Assembly (NCBI GenBank): GCA_934047225.1
Contig: OW204009.1
Location: forward strand, 20,643,161-20,707,160
From: Ypsolopha sequella
Taxonomy: Eukaryota; Arthropoda; Insecta; Lepidoptera; Ypsolophidae
DNA: 64,000 nt
Direction of reading: 5' to 3'
The notes beneath the pieces were generated by a model, which was not told the origin of the DNA, searched no databases, and was given only the letters and a program-made list of their open reading frames with translations. The position numbers and the translations under genes were made by a program. Numbering within the stretch: the first letter of the stretch is position 1; the number at the start of each line of letters is the position of its first letter. Below, in pieces: positions 29,940 through 39,120 of the stretch.

Positions 29940-30136
29940 TGTGGAGTCATGAAATTGCTGATTATAGCAATAAGTAATTGCGCACGACTTGTGGCAAGGC
30001 ACGTAGCCTCGTGAGTTCTCTTCCCGACGTTGTGTAGTATCAACGTGTTTTCTTGTGTGGTTGTAGCCACTAGAATATATCGGACTATTAACAGCTAACC
30101 TGTGTTTCACTCAGTTAATCACCCCAACCTGCCAAA
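29940..30136 (+). repeat. 3' LTR of gypsy element (197 bp)
   Basis: It is paired with 23864-24060. LINE-A ORF2 resumes after the CCTT duplication. Confidence 0.93.
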
Positions 30137-32126
30137 CCTTGAACCGAATCTGGTGGACACAGTGGTCAACACTCTCTTCCCCAGAACCCAGGATGACCCT
30201 GTGCCCTTGACCCCCGTAGAACTGCCAATCTGGTCCGACGATCTGGAGGTATCAAAACCAGAGCTGACCTGCGCCATCAAACGCCTAGCAGCGCGCAACA
30301 CCGCCCCTGGCCCAGACGGTATCCCGGGTCGGGCATGGGTGCTCGCCATGGTGGAGCTAGGAGACAGGCTAAGGCGGTTGTTTACAAGCTGTCTCCGCAT
30401 TGGCCAGTTCCCACGCACCTGGAAGGAGGCCAAGCTGGTGCTTCTGGTGAAGGAGGGCAGAGATCCGGACTCTCCATCCGGTTACCGACCCATATGCCTC
30501 TTAGATGAAGTGGGCAAACTATTCGAAAGAATAATTGCCCACCGTCTAAACTCACATCTTGTGAGAGTGGGCCCCGACCTGTCTGACAGCCAGTTCGGCT
30601 TTCGACAGGGTCGATCAACATTGGACGCAATTCTCCGTGTTCGACACATGTCGAACCGGGTGGTCTCCCAGGGCGGGGTAGTGTTGGCGATCAGTTTAGA
30701 CATAGTGAACGCTTTCAACTCCCTACCCTGGAGTGTGATCAGAAGGGCGTTGATTGATCATGACGTCCCTTCTTATCTGCAACGGATCATAGGGGCCTAC
30801 CTGAGCGACAGGACAATTAAATATACGGGTCGAGACGGCTCAGTACACAGCAGGGAGGTGAACTGCGGCGTTCCCCAGGGGTCAGTGCTGGGTCCCTTGC
30901 TGTGGAACATAGCATATGACGCGGTGCTATGCGTCGGTCTCCCCGAGGGTGTCACAGTCGTCTGTTACGCAGATGACACTCTCGTTCTGATCGAGGGTGA
31001 CACCTTCGAGAATACCGTCCGAAGCGCCGAACTTGGTGTGGCCTGCATCGTGGACAAAATCCACAAGCTTGGGCTACGAGTGGCACCCCAGAAGACCGAG
31101 GCTATATGGTTCCACAAGCTTCCTCGAAGCCAGGAACCTCCCAACCTTTCGGTATGTGTCGGCTCGACTCAGGTCCAGATTGGAAGGTACATGAAGTACC
31201 TTGGCCTCATCCTCGACAGCCGTTGGGGGTTTGAGAAGCACTTCAGCCGTCAGGTCCTTCGGATTCAGAAGGTAGCCGGTGCACTTCACCGACTGCTGCC
31301 TAATCTCGGGGGGCCCAGGGAGGAAGTTCGCCGCCTGTACGCGATGGTAGTGCGGTCTATTGCTCTCTACGGAGCTCCCGTATGGTCCGCAAGACTGGGA
31401 ATCAGGCGTTGCAGAACTATGTTCTATAGTGTGCAGCGCAAGATGGCAATGCGGATCGCCCGCGGATATCGCACGATATCGTTCCAGGCGGCGACGCTCC
31501 TCGCGCGTTTTCCACCGCTTGATATCCTGGCCGATATGGATGAGAGGGTATTTGCCTCAAGTCGTGGCATCGACTGTGGTGATGAAAATGCGCCCCAAGA
31601 GCCGCTGGAGAGGGTGAAGCAGCGGGAACACCGCGCCGCGCTGGAGTCATGGTACGATAGGCTACATGAGCCGCAAAGTGCCAGACAGCGCGTAGTTGGT
31701 GCAATACTGCCCAATTTCTGGACGTGGATGATGCGAGGCTTCGGACGAGTCACGTACCGGATGACGCAAGTGCTCACAGGGCATGGCTGCTTCGGTGAGT
31801 ATCTGTGTCGAATCGGACGTGAAGAGACGGCCCAGTGTCACCATTGTGATGGTGATCTGGACTCGGCGCAGCACACGCTCGAAGAGTGCCCTGCCTGGGA
31901 CTCCGAGCGGCAGGACCTGGTAAGTCAGGTTGGGCAGGACCTCTCTCCACCGGCGTTAGTCAATTCTATGCTGACAGGGGAGAGTTCATGGGAAGCCGTT
32001 ACCAGGTTCTGCGAGAGCGTAATGGTGCGGAAAGAGGAGGCTGAGCGGGAGAGGGAGAGGGTCAATCCCGCTCGAAGGAGGAGGCACCGAGGAGGAAGAG
32101 GTGACCACCTCCATACCGCCCAGTAG
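30137..32126 (+). pseudogene. LINE-A ORF2, 3' part (RT, CCHC), after the insertion
   Basis: This is the continuation of the gene interrupted at 23863. It begins with the CCTT duplication and goes through RT motifs (SLDIVNAF, CGVPQGSVLGP, YADD) and the CCHC knuckle to TAG. It has no internal stop. The frame opens upstream into the LTR (first ATG at 30102), but this is chance. Small variants mark the copy, such as Tyr for His in ESW(H/Y)DRLHE. Confidence 0.9.
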
Positions 32127-32498
32127 TTCGGGCATAGAATAAGACTACGGTATCCCCTGCCTGTCGTAAAAGGCGACTAAAAGGGGCTCCCGAGCTGCGG
32201 ATGCGTGGGGTGGGGGCCCTTCGTTTCTACTAAACAGCTCCGGGAGGATGGCAGCACGATGTGGTCTCGTGCTGCCTTGGCACCGAGAGGGTGCAAGGGG
32301 AAGCAATACTCAGCTTCCCCAGGGAGGGCCGCAGACGCGGCGTTGCGCCAGAGGGGCACCGGTGCGTTCCACAGGAGATCCCGGAGCCCCTTGATTGGCG
32401 TGGAGGAAGGCCACCATGGGGTTTTAGCCGGTAAGAGTCCGGCATAACCTCTCCCGCTCCCCCAAGCCGGAAGGTATCCATGAAGGATTTCCCCATGT
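32127..32498 (+). other. LINE-A 3' UTR
   Basis: Conserved block: CCCCT 32154-32158, GCCT 32159-32162, AGGC 32171-32174 and AGGGG 32182-32186, with GTC/GAC able to pair across it. Confidence 0.65.
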
Positions 32499-32523
32499 AA
32501 AAAAAAAAAAAAAAAAAAAAAAA

Positions 32524-32535
32524 GGTTAGGTTAGG
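32524..32535 (+). repeat. (TTAGG)n, 2.4 units
   Basis: A very short array lies between the poly(A) of A4 and the poly(T) of H3. Confidence 0.93.
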
Positions 32536-32555
32536 TTTTTTTTTTTTTTTTTTTT

Positions 32556-33087
32556 AAATAAAACGCAAGTGCTATGGACATTGATCGCCATACCTTTTTT
32601 AGTCATGTTTAATTTGTTTAATTTGTTCTTTACTTCTCCTTTTCGCTCCTTACATAAAATATATTACTTTTTAGGTGATATAAAATTTTTTGTGAATTAA
32701 GTTGTTACAATTGAGATTAAATTGACCCTTACTTATAACTAGTTACAAATATAAATAAATCTATGATATATATTTTTTTTTTTTTTATTTATTTATTTAT
32801 TTATTTTTTTTTTTTAGTTGTTAATGTCATTATTATTATTATGATGATTATTTTTTTTTTTTTTTAGTATTTATATATATTTTTTTTTATTATTATTTTT
32901 TTTTTTTTTATGAATATTAAATATTATACTACTACACGATACATTTTTTATTTTTACAATAAGTTGTTACAACAATTATACAAAATTTTAATTAATATGG
33001 ATATGAAAATTTTACAATTATGAAATTACAAATACTACAAACAAACACCTTTATTGTGAGGAGGTGGGACGCACAACTTTACCCGGC
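32556..33087 (-). other. LINE-H 3' UTR
   Basis: It has long A runs in the element sense at about 32770-32910 and a terminal hairpin TATGG 32573-32577 with CCATA 32588-32592. No gene is seen. Confidence 0.75.
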
Positions 33088-36000
33088 TCAGACGACTGGG
33101 GTGCCGCCCGTGCCGCCACTCAGCATGGCGTCAGCCACTGACGTGTCTCGGTTCCTCCAGGCCATTTTTAAATTATACTCTTTGATCGTGCCGGTCTCAG
33201 CTGCCAGGGCGTTCATTATTAGCCGAACTATGGCATCGTTCTTTCGGCGAGCCGTGTAATACACACAGCTGCCGGTATGCCTTGACACCGCCACGACCGC
33301 GTGATGGATGCTGCTGTGCAACTGCTGGGTGACTTTCGCAGTTCTTATGATCACCACTCTCTCCCACGTAAGTCCTTGAGCCTCGTGGATTGTGTGGATA
33401 CGCGACCCTTGTTGCTTACCATAACCCAGACCTTCTAGGAAGGCTTTTTCGGCCTGGGTGTGTACAAGGTAGAGCGTGTTATGCTCGTTTCTTGGAGGTC
33501 GCGTCTCTTCGTAGGATTCCAGAGTCAAGGACCGTGTTTGAGCCTTGGACGAGTATATGCCACTGTAGATCTCCCTTAGGGCATATGCTACGTCCATGGG
33601 GTTTCGGTGTGTGCACAGCAGTTGTTTTGTTATGCTACCAAAAAGACTGGGACTAAGGTACCTCATCGGGAAGAGGTTTTCTCTGTCAATGAAAGGGACC
33701 TGGTTTTGGTCACCCAGGAGCAAGATTTTGCTGGCGCCGACTATCCTGGTTGCTAACACGATGGCTCCAAAATGGCTCATGAGAGCCTCATCGACTATAA
33801 GCCGACGGAAGCTCTCGCCCTCGCGAATGCCTTTTACTAGCAATGAGGCCATCGTGCGCACCCTGAATTTTGCAGTTCTGCCAAGCTTGTCCTCCAGCTT
33901 TTGACGGAGGTCTCTCGCTCCTTCTAGGGTGGACGTTGTTACCAGGTCCGTTTCATTGTCAAAGTTGTTGACTACCCAGGTTGTTTTTCCACTACCTGGG
34001 ACCCCGTTTACCCATTCCATTTCTGGTGTCAGCATTTGTACAGCGGCTTCGGCGGGTTCAGAATCCCCTAGCAGTTTGTTTGCTGTTGTTAAGATTCTGT
34101 CCTCCAGCATTATCCGTGTACACTTGGCGACAACCACAATGGGGTCATCCACTGGGGTGGTGAAAACTGGTTTCCCCATCCGGTTTGACTCGTTTTCATC
34201 CAGTTCCACAAAACCACTGGTGCCATTGAACGCGGCCATGTAATCCCCCGCCATTGTTCCCCCCAATACTTGGAAGGTAGCGTTGTTGTACACCGCCGCG
34301 TCGCACTCCTCGAGTTTGGAATGTAACAATTGCTCGTTCCCCCGACGATAGGCTCGGAGGATCGTTCGGCATGTTTCTTGTTTAGAAACAACTGTGCCTT
34401 TGAGCATCGCTACGTACTCCAGGAGTGCATTGGACAAGTGGTCCGATGGAGTGGTGGGTGTAACGAGTTCCGGTCGGGCAACCAGGCCCCTGTAGGATTT
34501 TGATGGGTTTGTTCGGGTTATTCCTGAGACTGTCCGTGATGAGGTTGTGGGTCTGGGGGGTGTGAGTGTGTCCGAGTGTTTCTTTATTCGTGATGCAATG
34601 TTCGTGAAGCAACCGACTGCTGCTCTGGTCATGGTTGACAACACTCCTTCCGACTCCTTTTGGCGAGGGGGCGGCTGTCTCTCACCTGCGATTTTTTCTT
34701 GCAGCCTTTCTGAACCGCTAAGTTCTGGACTTGCTATTGGGTAGCCCCAGCTGTCGGTGGGGGTGGAAGATTCATCGAGACGGTACGGTCTTAGATAACT
34801 GAGGTTTTGGCCTCTGTCCTCGTAAACCACCATCTCGTGTTTACTCGAGGCTCTGAGGATCCCCGAGTAATCTTCCACTTCGGCTTTTAAGTAGGCCACT
34901 ACCATAGCATCCACGCTGATTTTCTTAGCAGGTCCGTCAATAGCTGCTAGGCTGGAAAGCATCGAACTCGCCTGGGCGAATTCTGAAACGTCGTCGCCGG
35001 CCACGAATAGCGCGATGATTTTATTCTTGGTTCGCACTATTCGGCAGCGATGACCTGCCACGGTGGCGTCGCCGAGCGCCTCAAATGCTTTCCGCCTCAT
35101 GGTTGCCTTGAAATTGCTCCCCTTTAGGAGGAGAGCAAGGCCAGGTGAGATGGTGACAAATTTATTTCCCCTTATTCTGCAAAAGCAGATACCGAGTCTC
35201 TCGGTGCTGTCATCCATGAACGTTGCTACTCCTTTGAGTCTTATGCCCGGAGTACCTGCCTCACTGAACTTCAGAAGCTGATACTCCGCTGGCATTGAGC
35301 AGCTTGTTGTCGGTTGCTGTGTCTGTGTTGGTGTTGGTGTTGGTGTGCTGGTGTTTGTTTGTGGGTGAGGTATGTCGGTGATGTCTGTGGACGAGTTCCT
35401 CTTAGCCGCTGTCCGTATAACGGATTCTACGAATGCAAGGAAGAGCGTTCTGTTGTCTTTGTCTGCGAGGATGTTCCGCAGTTCGGCTTTTTCCAGCTTC
35501 ATGTTTAGCCGGTACTCTAACTCCATTCGGGCAACCGCGAAACGAGGGCAGTCTAGTAAAAGATGCCATACTGACTCACTAGTGTCGGGGTCGCACTCAC
35601 AACCGGGGCTGCTTTTCAGCTTGAACCGATGCAAGTACTCCGCCATACCCCCGTGTCCTGTCAAGGCTTGCACTTGACGGTGCGTCATTTTGGTTTCTCG
35701 GACTATGCGGAATGCATCATTTACGTCCGGGAAGAATACCTTCGTGACGGCACCAGTGCTGGAGGAGCTGTACCTGTCTTGCCATCTGCGTACAGTCTCC
35801 TCTCTGACCTTTCTTTTGACGTGTGACACGGGAACTTCACTGTAGTCTGGGGCATCACTTGACTGCAAAGCCGCTTGTTTGGCCAGTTCGTCTGCTCTTT
35901 CGTTTCCGGCTGTGCCCACATGCGCCCTGAGCCAGAAAAGCCGCACCTGCCGACCCTGTGCTCTGATTTCCGCTACGCACTCTTTGATGTTCCTGGTAAG

Positions 36001-39000
36001 GGGATGTGTTGTTTTGGGGTTTCTCAGCAGTTCTAGTGACGATCTTGAGTCACTCAAGATGTTAATTTGATCACTAGTGCTGTTCTTGGCCAAATCAATC
36101 GCCCTGTGGAGTGCGTATAATTCTGATTGGAAGACAGTGCACGCCGGATCCAGGCTGAAGGTGTGAAAACTGGTTTCCTGTCCGTCCTCCCACCATGTGA
36201 GGGCTGCTCCAACCTTGCCCTCAATTTTGCTGCCATCAGTGTACACTTGCGGCCCAGCAATTCCGTGGGTGGATAGAGTTTCGGAATCCATGTTTTCTAG
36301 GAGCTCGAACTCTGTTGTTATGAGTTGAGAAGGATGTGGCTGCTCTAAGTAGCTTATCCTTTGCTCCATTTTCCTTCCTGGTGGTATGTAGTCTGTACTG
36401 ATGCCTCGTTTGGCCATGTACAGAATTGCGGCTTCTTGTACTCTAAGGTCCAGGGGTAGTAGGCCCGATAGAATTAGTGCCGAAGAGAGCGAGACCGTTC
36501 TGTACGCTTTGCAGATCTTTTGGCCAAATCCTCTTTGCAGTGCGTCCAGACGATCTCTGATCATCTGGAGTTCTGTGGATTGGTACCATGCACTTGCTGC
36601 GTACAGTACGATCGGCTCGACAACCGCTACGTATATCGTTCTTACAATTTCACCGTTTAGGCCCCATGTCACCTTTGCTGCGCGCGCTAGGTGTTTGTAT
36701 ATGTCCGCAGCCTTTTTACAGACTGCGGTCACGTGCGCCTTGAAGGTGAGTTTTCGGTCGATGATGAGACCAAGGAGTTTTATCTCGTCTACGAGTTCGA
36801 GTCTACTTCCTGACATATAGAGGTGTGGTTCCCCGTACTTCAGTTTTTTAGTCATCAACATCGCCTTGGTCTTGTGTGCGGCAAAGTTGAGCTTGTTCTG
36901 AGTACCCCACTCCACTATTGTCTCCAGTGTTGAGTTGACTCGTTGCTCCATGGTTTCGACCGAGTGGCCGGTGAATGTTAGAACTACGTCGTCCGCGAAA
37001 GCCTGCGCATGTACTCCTTCCTGTGCCAGCTTGGCCAACAGCGGATCGAGTATGATGTTCCAAAAAGCTGGTCCTCCGATGGATCCTTGGACGCAACCCT
37101 TTGTAGTATCCCTCTCGCTTGTTGCTCTGGCATAGTTGACCACTATTTTTCGGTCTTGTAGATAGGAGCACACCATCGCGTATATGTTTCGCGGACACTT
37201 CCTTGTGGCTAGTTGGTGCTTCAAAGCCGGCCACCATGCGTTATCGAAGGCTCCCTCTATGTCCAGCGAGATCATGAGAACTATATTTTTACTTTCAAGT
37301 TCTGATCTTGTGTGCTTAAGAAGGTCATAGAGGGCGTCCTCGGTCCCGCGTTGTGGCGTAAACCCATACTGGTTGTGGTTAAGTGTGGGCTGCACGTGCC
37401 ATTGCAGCCTATTAACCAAGAGTTTCTCGACGATTTTCCCGATTACTGGCAGAAGTCCAATGGGTCTGTATGACTTGGGATGTGTGTAGTCATCTTTGCC
37501 CTGTTTCCCGAGGATGATTACGTGCGCCACTTTCCACTGAGTAGGGAAATATGCAAGCCCTAGGCATTTGTTAGCCAGAGCTATGAATACCTCCCTCCCC
37601 GCTTCGATGGCCATCGTGCATATGTCCGCGGTAAGCCCGTCCGGTCCCGGTGCCTTTTTTGGATTAATGTCGTGGAGTACTGAATCCAATTCGGCTTCCG
37701 TGAACGGTGGGTCGTCTTCCGACAGATCTTGGATATCCTCGGGGTTGGAGTCCGTCAGCTCTCGGAGATGTTTGTGGAAGGGTTGGTCGGTCAATGCAGA
37801 GTCGTCAGGGTAGAACGTGCTGGCCAGGAGATCGGCCGATGCCTCGGGACTGAGTGTCTCGCCCTTCTCGTTCCTCAGAAGCGGGTCTTCTCGCCTCTTA
37901 GTTGTTCGCCTTATTACTCTGTATATCCCATCCCACATGCTCTCCTTTTCCTGCGTCGAGCAGAACTCTTTCCAGCTTTGGGTTTGGGCTTCACTAGCCT
38001 TTTTTTCGTAGTCCAGCTTGGCGGTGAGGTACTCTCCAACCACGTGTTCCCGTCTAGTGGGTGCAGCATTACGGATCCTTCGCCTCCTTCGATTAACCTC
38101 TCTTTTCAGATCAGCGAGGTCTTTGGACCACCAGGGGGGTGCTACCTTGCCTTTGTAGGCGCCTAGTTTGGGAATTGCTTTGTCGCATGCCTTTTGAATG
38201 GCGTTGGTGTATGCGACAAGCATTTCATCCAGTTCCTCGACGCTCGAGATGGAGTTGATGTTGTCCAGGGAGATGTTACTCTCGGCTAAGCCAGACTTCA
38301 CGTGGAGTTGGAATTCTCGCCAGTTTGCCTTCTTGACGTTAAACCTGCGTGTGGTAGTGGGTTCTAGAGCCACTAACTCTCTGTCCAGTCGCAAGGCGAA
38401 GGTAATGGCGTTGTGGTCTGACGTTGTCATACCACGGTCCACTCTCCAGTTTTCAATCCTGCCTAGCAGAGATTGACTACACGCAGTAACATCCACTATG
38501 CTGCTGTATAGTCTACCTCCCCTGTATGTCTCAAACGTGGGGGTTTCCCCCCTGTTGAGAACATGGAACTCCATCTCGTCGAGGAAGGCGCTGTAGGCTA
38601 TTCCCCTGGGGTCGTCGTGCTTGCTACCCCACCAGAGGCTCCACGCGTTTACGTCCCCGCCTATGAGAATGTTGCTGGTGTTGAGCTTTTTGCATTTTTG
38701 TTCAACACTCTGCAAGTTCACATTGATGTCTTGATCCCCCTCGAAGTACACCGATAGCACTGCCAGCTTGAGGCTGCCCGCCACCAGGGTCACCGCTGCC
38801 TCAGTCTCGGTCACCAACTGTGGGTCGTGAATTACCCTCAGTTGGTCTCCGAAAATGATGACAGCAGCTTTCACTGGTTTTGTGCGATTAAGGGTGCACT
38901 GAATGACTTGTGCGCCGGGGTAGGTGCTCATATTGCCACTACGTCCCACATAGGGTTCCTGTACCAGGGCAATAGAGACCCCGCGTCCCTTGGCTGCCTG

Positions 39001-39120
39001 TATCAGCTCCTGCGTCGCCAGTTTGTTGCGCTGCAGGTTAGCCTGAATTACTAGCAGTTTGCTATGGGAAGCACTCGGGGGGGGAGAGGTGGGGGTGGTA
39101 TCGTTGCCCTTAGCAGTAGC
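33088..39120 (-). CDS. LINE-H ORF2: endonuclease-RT-RNase H-CCHC-SF1 helicase
   Basis: About 2,010 codons, one of the longest LINE ORF2 proteins I would expect. In order: EEP endonuclease (VQEPYVG; GGDVNAWS; TSDHNAI near 237); RT (KKAPGPDGLTADIC; SLDIEGAFDNAWW; GCVQGSIGGPAFWN; FADD near 710); RNase H (YTDGSK, FQSELYAL, SDSRSS, NERADELAK, about 960-1080); CCHC (CECDPDTSESVWHLLLDC); a Thr/Pro/Gln-rich linker; a new domain from MPAEYQLLKF (about 1276); and the SF1 helicase from about 1690, with GVPGSGKTT, IVDEA, LLLGDQNQVPF, CTHRNP, TIHEAQGLTWERV and AVVAVSRHT. The frame is open from codon GCT at 39120, just after a TGA, with no AUG before the endonuclease motifs. Confidence 0.92.
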   Translation of the reverse strand, partial: ATAKGNDTTPTSPPPSASHSKLLVIQANLQRNKLATQELIQAAKGRGVSIALVQEPYVGRSGNMSTYPGAQVIQCTLNRTKPVKAAVIIFGDQLRVIHDPQLVTETEAAVTLVAGSLKLAVLSVYFEGDQDINVNLQSVEQKCKKLNTSNILIGGDVNAWSLWWGSKHDDPRGIAYSAFLDEMEFHVLNRGETPTFETYRGGRLYSSIVDVTACSQSLLGRIENWRVDRGMTTSDHNAITFALRLDRELVALEPTTTRRFNVKKANWREFQLHVKSGLAESNISLDNINSISSVEELDEMLVAYTNAIQKACDKAIPKLGAYKGKVAPPWWSKDLADLKREVNRRRRRIRNAAPTRREHVVGEYLTAKLDYEKKASEAQTQSWKEFCSTQEKESMWDGIYRVIRRTTKRREDPLLRNEKGETLSPEASADLLASTFYPDDSALTDQPFHKHLRELTDSNPEDIQDLSEDDPPFTEAELDSVLHDINPKKAPGPDGLTADICTMAIEAGREVFIALANKCLGLAYFPTQWKVAHVIILGKQGKDDYTHPKSYRPIGLLPVIGKIVEKLLVNRLQWHVQPTLNHNQYGFTPQRGTEDALYDLLKHTRSELESKNIVLMISLDIEGAFDNAWWPALKHQLATRKCPRNIYAMVCSYLQDRKIVVNYARATSERDTTKGCVQGSIGGPAFWNIILDPLLAKLAQEGVHAQAFADDVVLTFTGHSVETMEQRVNSTLETIVEWGTQNKLNFAAHKTKAMLMTKKLKYGEPHLYMSGSRLELVDEIKLLGLIIDRKLTFKAHVTAVCKKAADIYKHLARAAKVTWGLNGEIVRTIYVAVVEPIVLYAASAWYQSTELQMIRDRLDALQRGFGQKICKAYRTVSLSSALILSGLLPLDLRVQEAAILYMAKRGISTDYIPPGRKMEQRISYLEQPHPSQLITTEFELLENMDSETLSTHGIAGPQVYTDGSKIEGKVGAALTWWEDGQETSFHTFSLDPACTVFQSELYALHRAIDLAKNSTSDQINILSDSRSSLELLRNPKTTHPLTRNIKECVAEIRAQGRQVRLFWLRAHVGTAGNERADELAKQAALQSSDAPDYSEVPVSHVKRKVREETVRRWQDRYSSSSTGAVTKVFFPDVNDAFRIVRETKMTHRQVQALTGHGGMAEYLHRFKLKSSPGCECDPDTSESVWHLLLDCPRFAVARMELEYRLNMKLEKAELRNILADKDNRTLFLAFVESVIRTAAKRNSSTDITDIPHPQTNTSTPTPTPTQTQQPTTSCSMPAEYQLLKFSEAGTPGIRLKGVATFMDDSTERLGICFCRIRGNKFVTISPGLALLLKGSNFKATMRRKAFEALGDATVAGHRCRIVRTKNKIIALFVAGDDVSEFAQASSMLSSLAAIDGPAKKISVDAMVVAYLKAEVEDYSGILRASSKHEMVVYEDRGQNLSYLRPYRLDESSTPTDSWGYPIASPELSGSERLQEKIAGERQPPPRQKESEGVLSTMTRAAVGCFTNIASRIKKHSDTLTPPRPTTSSRTVSGITRTNPSKSYRGLVARPELVTPTTPSDHLSNALLEYVAMLKGTVVSKQETCRTILRAYRRGNEQLLHSKLEECDAAVYNNATFQVLGGTMAGDYMAAFNGTSGFVELDENESNRMGKPVFTTPVDDPIVVVAKCTRIMLEDRILTTANKLLGDSEPAEAAVQMLTPEMEWVNGVPGSGKTTWVVNNFDNETDLVTTSTLEGARDLRQKLEDKLGRTAKFRVRTMASLLVKGIREGESFRRLIVDEALMSHFGAIVLATRIVGASKILLLGDQNQVPFIDRENLFPMRYLSPSLFGSITKQLLCTHRNPMDVAYALREIYSGIYSSKAQTRSLTLESYEETRPPRNEHNTLYLVHTQAEKAFLEGLGYGKQQGSRIHTIHEAQGLTWERVVIIRTAKVTQQLHSSIHHAVVAVSRHTGSCVYYTARRKNDAIVRLIMNALAAETGTIKEYNLKMAWRNRDTSVADAMLSGGTGGTPVV

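Larger units (their letters stand above)
23864..30136 (+). mobile_element. Ty3/gypsy LTR retrotransposon, recent insertion
   Basis: This 6.27-kb element has two 197-bp LTRs in which I see no difference, a 4-bp target duplication, a primer-binding site, a short Gag, an open Pol of 1,065 codons and a small membrane-protein ORF. Domain order protease-RT-RNase H-integrase is that of Ty3/gypsy. The lack of LTR divergence means insertion into the LINE was recent. Confidence 0.94.
20400..32523 (+). mobile_element. LINE-A copy A4, full length, split by a gypsy element
   Basis: The complete 5' end matches A5 base for base at the junction (GGTT-CCCGTGGGAGATG). ORF1 is intact. ORF2 is interrupted at 23863 by a Ty3/gypsy retrotransposon and resumes at 30137-30141. 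The 3' UTR ends in an A25 tail at 32499-32523. Without the insertion the element would be about 5.85 kb, the same as A5. Confidence 0.93.

Noticed and set aside
33088..35000. Helicase as a cellular Pif1/RecD or Helitron-type helicase
   Set aside because: Motif III GDQNQVPF, CTHRNP and motif VI AVSRHT follow the RNA-virus SF1 pattern, and there is no Rep/HUH domain or Pif1 signature.
33088..39120. A whole integrated RNA virus genome rather than a domain fusion
   Set aside because: There is no viral RdRp, methyltransferase or capsid; the helicase is in one frame with endonuclease, RT and RNase H in two nearly complete copies, and with RT and RNase H in a third that runs off the window edge.
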